A DNA stretch of 16,810 nt. Source: Bacteroidales bacterium (GTDB lineage: Bacteria; Bacteroidota; Bacteroidia; Bacteroidales; UBA932). Below are positions 13,601-16,810 of this stretch, one piece after another (the stretch's first letter is position 1; every line of letters starts with the position of its first letter). The stretch covers positions 1-16,810 of the forward strand of contig JAEFAI010000039.1 in NCBI GenBank assembly GCA_016291185.1. Direction: 5' to 3'. Below the pieces are notes generated by a model. The model searched no databases and was not told the origin of the DNA. It saw nothing but the letters and a program-made list of their open reading frames with translations. The position numbers and the translations under genes were made by a program.

Positions 13601-13605
13601 CTTGC

Positions 13606-14262
13606 CTAGAAGCGGAAAGCCAGGCCTCCCGCGAACGAGAAGAACCAATGCATCGGCGTTTCCACCCCGCCTGTGCCAGCCGTTCGGGACAAAGAGGCGA
13701 ACGGGTCGAAGTGTATGGCAGGCATCAATTTGATGTCGAAGCGCCAGATGCTGTAATTGATACACATTCCGGCATCCAGCGTCAGGGAGAACGGGCTTCG
13801 CAGGTTTGTCTTTGAGCCCGGCGCCGGCGTTCCGGCGATCCACCCCGGCGTCACGCCTCCATAGAACTCGACATCACTGAAGAGATTCATCAGGAAACCA
13901 GCCAGCAGACTGCTCACGGCTCCATCCAGCGAAGAATAACCATATCCGCGCATCGATCCGGCAGCGCCCGAGTAAACCCGCTCCGACGGCGTACGGGAAG
14001 GGCTTCGCCAGGCCACGGCCAGCGGAAGCCCGAAAGCGTGATCCACGTTTGCAATGCTGGAAGTCCATTGCAGACCAGCCCGGAAGCCCAAGCCGGAGGA
14101 ATTGAACTGCCCGTACCCGACAGTCGTCACAAAGTCTCCTTGGGTCCCATTGTAGAGTGGTTTATAGAAACCCACGCCCACGTAGGTGTCCCGCATCTGG
14201 GCCGAGGCGCAGAGCGATGCCGCCGCCAGCAGGGCGACAAGCAGAATGCGTTTACACTTCAT
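13606..14262 (-). CDS. Small outer-membrane beta-barrel protein
   Basis: 218 residues from the ATG at 14262, where a signal peptide starts (MKCKRILLVALLAAASLCASA, then Q). The mature part alternates polar and hydrophobic residues, is rich in Gly and aromatics (YVGVGFYKPLYNG, YGQFNSSGLGFRAGLQW, FSFAGGLAFRF) and ends in Phe, as expected for the last strand of an 8- to 10-strand barrel. I do not recognise a specific family. The longer frame upstream covers the hairpin region and is rejected. No consensus promoter is visible within 160 bp, so it may depend on read-through from the two-component operon or on another sigma factor. Confidence 0.75.
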   Translation of the reverse strand: MKCKRILLVALLAAASLCASAQMRDTYVGVGFYKPLYNGTQGDFVTTVGYGQFNSSGLGFRAGLQWTSSIANVDHAFGLPLAVAWRSPSRTPSERVYSGAAGSMRGYGYSSLDGAVSSLLAGFLMNLFSDVEFYGGVTPGWIAGTPAPGSKTNLRSPFSLTLDAGMCINYSIWRFDIKLMPAIHFDPFASLSRTAGTGGVETPMHWFFSFAGGLAFRF

Positions 14263-14325
14263 ATAAAGTAAGAATTTCACTACGGCCCGCCATTTCTCCA
14301 AAAAGCGCGCCACTAATCGGGCCCC

Positions 14326-14353
14326 AGGGGCAAAAACGCCCCCAATTGCCCCT
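14326..14353. repeat. Inverted repeat AGGGGCAA/TTGCCCCT
   Basis: AGGGGCAA (14326-14333) and TTGCCCCT (14346-14353) around a 12-nt loop. It shares the CCAGGGGCAAAA word with the stronger hairpin 40-80 bp away (copies at 14324-14335 and 14375-14386). The 164-bp gap 14263-14426 holds only these two structures and no gene. Confidence 0.5.
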
Positions 14354-14360
14354 CGAAACC

Positions 14361-14410
14361 GAAAAAACAAGTTGCCAGGGGCAAAATGATACGGTTTTGC
14401 CCCTGGCAAC
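14361..14410 (-). terminator. Intrinsic terminator of the two-component operon
   Basis: A perfect 16-bp stem, GTTGCCAGGGGCAAAA (14371-14386) with TTTTGCCCCTGGCAAC (14395-14410), and an 8-nt loop. On the minus strand it begins 16 bp past the response-regulator stop and is followed by TTGTTTTTTC. Unusually long and perfect for a terminator. Confidence 0.8.
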
Positions 14411-14426
14411 CTATTTCTCGCAATAT

Positions 14427-15173
14427 CTATCGCAACATCCGCTGCGACAAATACTGCTCGAAGGCGGGCTTGTACGCGTCGGAGACGTGGATGAGGGCGC
14501 CGCCGATGGAGATGTCGTAGGAGCCGCCGATGGACTCGATCTGGTCCAGGGCGACGATGTAGGAGCGGTGGACCCGCATGAAGCGGGCGGCGGGCAGCAG
14601 CTCCTCGACGGCCTTCATCGTGATGTGCGTGACGAGCGGCCGCTTCTCCGAGCAGAGATACAGCAGGACGTAGTCCTTCATGCCCTCGACGTAGCGGATA
14701 TCGGAGAAGGCCACCTTGTGCAGCTGGCCCTCGGATTTGACGAAGATGGAATCCTGCTGGGCGGAGGCGCTGCCGGCACCGGGCTCGCCGGCCGTCTCGG
14801 CGCTCTCCAGCAACTCGAACCACTGGCGTGCTTTCTCGGCCGCCTCGAGGAATTTCTGGTAGCGGATCGGCTTGAGCAGGAAGTCCAGCGCGGACACCTC
14901 GTAGCTGTCGAAGGCGTAGTCCTTGAACGCGGTCGTGAAGATGACGCGCGTCCCGTCCGGGACCATGCGCGAGAGCTCCATGCCGTTCAGGTCCGGCATC
15001 TGGATGTCCAGGAAGACCAGTTGCGGCCGCCGGGAGCGAATGGCCTCCAGCGCTGCCACGGGGTCCGTGAAGGACGCTTCCAGCGACAGGAAAGAAGTTT
15101 TGGAGATGAAGTTCTCCAACATCTTGACGGCCAGCGGCTCGTCATCGACGACAATGCAGCTCAATGCTTTCAT
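14427..15173 (-). CDS. LytTR-family response regulator (LytR/AlgR type)
   Basis: 248 residues. The receiver domain (1 to about 120) has the acidic pair Asp10-Asp11, phosphoacceptor Asp56 in LVFLDIQMPDLNG, Thr80/Thr81 and Lys101 in LLKPIRY. A variable linker of about 20 residues follows, then a LytTR DNA-binding domain at about 141-248 (IRYVEGMKDYVLLYL, FMRVHRSYIV). Its ATG overlaps the stop of the histidine kinase (ATGA), so the two are translationally coupled and surely partners. Expected to bind phased direct repeats about 21 bp apart; the GTTCGTCGAA array at 1038-1145 is one candidate target. The genuine start is clear from the VVDDE motif position. Confidence 0.95.
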   Translation of the reverse strand: MKALSCIVVDDEPLAVKMLENFISKTSFLSLEASFTDPVAALEAIRSRRPQLVFLDIQMPDLNGMELSRMVPDGTRVIFTTAFKDYAFDSYEVSALDFLLKPIRYQKFLEAAEKARQWFELLESAETAGEPGAGSASAQQDSIFVKSEGQLHKVAFSDIRYVEGMKDYVLLYLCSEKRPLVTHITMKAVEELLPAARFMRVHRSYIVALDQIESIGGSYDISIGGALIHVSDAYKPAFEQYLSQRMLR

Positions 15174-16222
15174 CCGAGCAGGTTTTTCAGGACGATCCGG
15201 ACTTGGTAGGCGCCGTCTTTCTCGTCGTGTTCGTAGCTATAGGACTCCGGGTAGATGAGCTCCAGGCGGCGCTTGAGGTTCTCCATGCCGATGCCGGAGC
15301 CGATATGGTCCTCGCCGGTCTTCTCAAAGAGGGAATTCTCGCAGGTGAAGACAAGGTCCTTCCCGTCCGGGTGCAGGCCGATGTGTACGAACGACTTCAT
15401 GCGGGCGTTGACGCCGTGCTTGAAGGCATTCTCGATGGGAGAGATGAACAGCAGCGGGGCGATCTTCACGTCGCCGGCAGGCAGGTTCCAGTCGGTCGTG
15501 ACCTCGGTGAGCTCATTGCAGCGGAGCTGCATCAGGTGGATGTAATTGTTCATGAAAGCCACCTCGCCCGCGAGCGGGACCTTGTCCGTGTCCGTGTCGT
15601 ACAGGGCATAGCGCAACGTGTCGCTGAGTTCGCCGATGCTCTCCTGCGCCTTGTCCGGATCAATCTGCGTCAGGGAGGAGATATTGTTCAGCGTATTGAA
15701 AAGGAAGTGCGGGTTCAGCTGATGCTTGAGCCAGGTCAGCTCCGCCTCGGAAGCCTTGCGCTTCTCCTCCTGCAGTTGGTACTGGATGTCGTTGGAGCGG
15801 ATGATGGAACGCACGCCGATGGCCAGAAAGATGAACACCAGCTGGAAGAAACCGGCGGTGATGATGGTCGGGATGCGGAAGGCCAGGATGTCCCGGCGCT
15901 GCAGGTGCTGGCGGATCGGCTCGGGGATCTCCCCGCGGGGATAGAAGCTCGGGGCGTTGAGCAAAGCCACCAGCAGGATATTCAGTACGATGAACCAGAC
16001 CACCTGCTTGCGGAACAGCAACTTGGGGACCAGCACGAAGTAGTTGACCAGGTACACCAGGCTGATCGGAAGAAGCATATAGAACGTGGGCCAGAAGTTC
16101 ATGGCGAAGCGGTTGCTGTCGCCGGAGATCAGCCACGTTGCCGCTGCAGGCAGCAGCATCGCGCTGGCCCATATCAGGACCTGCGCGATGTTGAGGATGA
16201 GACGGTTGTTTTTACGATTCAT
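15170..16222 (-). CDS. LytS/YehU-type sensor histidine kinase
   Basis: 350 residues. Four membrane segments (about 8-32, 43-67, 73-91 and 116-140) with short loops, no large extracellular sensor domain, and a coiled-coil-like stretch at about 145-166. The His_kinase core contains LNPHFLFNTLNN with phosphoacceptor His172, and the ATP-binding part carries PIENAFKHG (262-270) and GSGIGMENLKRR (308-319). Lack of a periplasmic domain points to sensing within the membrane or through a partner. It lies 40 bp downstream of an outer-membrane barrel gene and has its own -7 element, so the neighbouring barrel may be functionally linked. Confidence 0.95.
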   Translation of the reverse strand: MNRKNNRLILNIAQVLIWASAMLLPAAATWLISGDSNRFAMNFWPTFYMLLPISLVYLVNYFVLVPKLLFRKQVVWFIVLNILLVALLNAPSFYPRGEIPEPIRQHLQRRDILAFRIPTIITAGFFQLVFIFLAIGVRSIIRSNDIQYQLQEEKRKASEAELTWLKHQLNPHFLFNTLNNISSLTQIDPDKAQESIGELSDTLRYALYDTDTDKVPLAGEVAFMNNYIHLMQLRCNELTEVTTDWNLPAGDVKIAPLLFISPIENAFKHGVNARMKSFVHIGLHPDGKDLVFTCENSLFEKTGEDHIGSGIGMENLKRRLELIYPESYSYEHDEKDGAYQVRIVLKNLLG

Positions 16223-16242
16223 CTCAGGACGCTTTGTTTCTA

Positions 16243-16250
16243 CAAATATA
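16243..16250 (-). promoter_or_regulatory. -7 element of the histidine kinase operon
   Basis: TATATTTG (plus-strand CAAATATA) matches TAnnTTTG and predicts a leader of about 14 nt before the ATG at 16222. No TTTG is found at the expected -33 position, which falls in the end of the upstream gene, so the promoter may be weak or regulated. Confidence 0.5.
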
Positions 16251-16262
16251 GTAATTAATCCA

Positions 16263-16810
16263 TTACATCATACCACCTCCCATCATCGTCGTTCCCAGGC
16301 TCTCGGTCGTGCTTTCGGTGTTCATCACATCGTCGTTCTTGATGGTCTTGCGGGCGCTCTTGACGCGGGCGTTGCCCTGCTTGCCGAAGCTCCAGCTGAT
16401 GCTGAAGTTGAGCTGCTGCATCGGGATCGTGTTCACGCTCACGGAACGGAAATCCTTACCCTCGCTGACGCTGCGCATCTCCATGCCCTTGCCGCCGGTG
16501 AGCGGGAGCGTATAGTTGATGCTGATGCCGAGGCGGTCGTCCAGGAAGCTCTTGGTCAGGCCGACCATCGCCATGCTCATGCCGGAGCTCCAGCCCTGCA
16601 GGGAGTAGTTCTTGCCCATGGCGATGACGTTGGCGCTCAGGCTGAAGTCGAGCGGCAGGGCCTGCTGGAAGCCAAGCATCGCATTGTAGCTCAGGCCGCT
16701 GTTGGACTGGCCGAGGACCTCGCTGCGCAGGTCGGTGTAGTTCAGGCCGCCGTTCAGGTAGATGCGGGTGGTCGGGCTGGCGTTCCAGTTGATGAAGGCG
16801 TTCAGGCCGG
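16263..16810 (-). CDS. Outer-membrane beta-barrel protein, C-terminal part (partial)
   Basis: The minus-strand frame is open from the right window edge to the stop at 16263, about 181 codons in view. It reads as alternating barrel strands (TRIYLNGGLNYTDLRSEVLGQ, MLGFQQALPLDFSLSANVIAMG, QLNFSISWSFGKQ) followed by a polar tail with RKTIKNDDVMN, a tail type I know from outer-membrane beta-barrel proteins of Bacteroidota, here ending in the Met/Gly-rich TTMMGGGMM. The ATG at 16679 is internal and not the real start. It lies 40 bp upstream of the histidine kinase gene on the same strand. Confidence 0.82.
   Translation of the reverse strand, partial: GLNAFINWNASPTTRIYLNGGLNYTDLRSEVLGQSNSGLSYNAMLGFQQALPLDFSLSANVIAMGKNYSLQGWSSGMSMAMVGLTKSFLDDRLGISINYTLPLTGGKGMEMRSVSEGKDFRSVSVNTIPMQQLNFSISWSFGKQGNARVKSARKTIKNDDVMNTESTTESLGTTMMGGGMM

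Larger units (their letters stand above)
11446..13605 (-). repeat. Inverted duplicate of a three-gene module, right copy
   Basis: Inverted counterpart of 1150-3312, with the same gene order, intergenic spacing and operator layout. The two copies face each other across 8.1 kb holding pfp, the nucleotidase operon, the 969-residue outer-membrane gene and the blaI operon. Homologous recombination between them would invert that segment and exchange module halves. Confidence 0.9.

Noticed and set aside
1150..13605. Assembly artefact as the cause of the inverted modules
   Set aside because: The copies differ by many substitutions and a codon deletion and have different flanks and terminators, so they are two real loci.
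1150..13605. Composite transposon bounded by the inverted modules
   Set aside because: No transposase, terminal inverted repeats or target duplication is seen, and the enclosed genes look like ordinary housekeeping and envelope genes.
14263..14823. N-terminal extension of the 218-residue barrel frame to 14823
   Set aside because: It crosses the operon terminator and overlaps the response regulator on the same strand in another frame; a signal peptide marks the start at 14262.

Overview
The window looks like chromosomal DNA of a high-GC member of the Bacteroidales/Bacteroidota. The support is the promoter type (TTTG about 20 bp upstream of TAnnTTTG before most genes, with no Shine-Dalgarno sequences), outer-membrane beta-barrel proteins with carboxypeptidase-regulatory/plug N-termini, a BlaI/M56-TonB pair, LytS/LytR-type signalling, and a pyrophosphate-type phosphofructokinase. 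I see no transposase, integrase, CRISPR array, tRNA or rRNA. Genus cannot be fixed from the sequence alone.

Layout, left to right. 1-973 (minus): N-terminal part of an outer-membrane beta-barrel/TonB-receptor-like protein cut by the window edge, with a repeat-rich promoter at 1003-1140. 1156-3312: a three-gene module made of a membrane-anchored LytTR regulator (minus), diverging from a beta-propeller lipoprotein and a 103-residue membrane protein (plus). 3392-4621 (plus): PPi-type phosphofructokinase with a strong terminator. 4741-6377 (minus): a small 65-residue protein translationally coupled to an exported 5'-nucleotidase/metallophosphatase. 6434-9343 (minus): a 969-residue outer-membrane beta-barrel protein. 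9488-11325 (minus): blaI-like repressor followed by an M56 (BlaR1-like) metallopeptidase with a TonB-C-like tail. 11446-13600: a second copy of the three-gene module in inverted orientation. 13606-14262 (minus): a small outer-membrane beta-barrel protein. 14427-16222 (minus): LytTR response regulator and LytS-type histidine kinase with a 4-bp ATGA overlap. 16263-16810 (minus): C-terminal part of another outer-membrane beta-barrel protein, cut by the right edge.

The most interesting structure is a putative envelope regulon built around the duplicated module. Both lipoprotein promoters and the promoter of the 969-residue outer-membrane protein share one layout: GGGGATWW, 13 bp, GGGGATWW, 3 bp, a TTTG-like -33 element, 20 bp, TAnnTTTG. 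Direct repeats with a 21-bp period are what LytTR-family regulators bind, and two nearly identical membrane-anchored LytTR proteins are encoded next to two of these promoters. A different repeat (GTTCGTCGAA) at the same spacing and in the same place relative to the promoter precedes the left-edge outer-membrane gene, which suggests a second LytTR circuit, possibly the two-component pair at the right end.

The two modules are inverted repeats of about 2.15 kb around an 8-kb segment. They are near-identical except for the middle of the lipoprotein, which is strongly diverged. Protein positions and identity estimates below were counted by eye.
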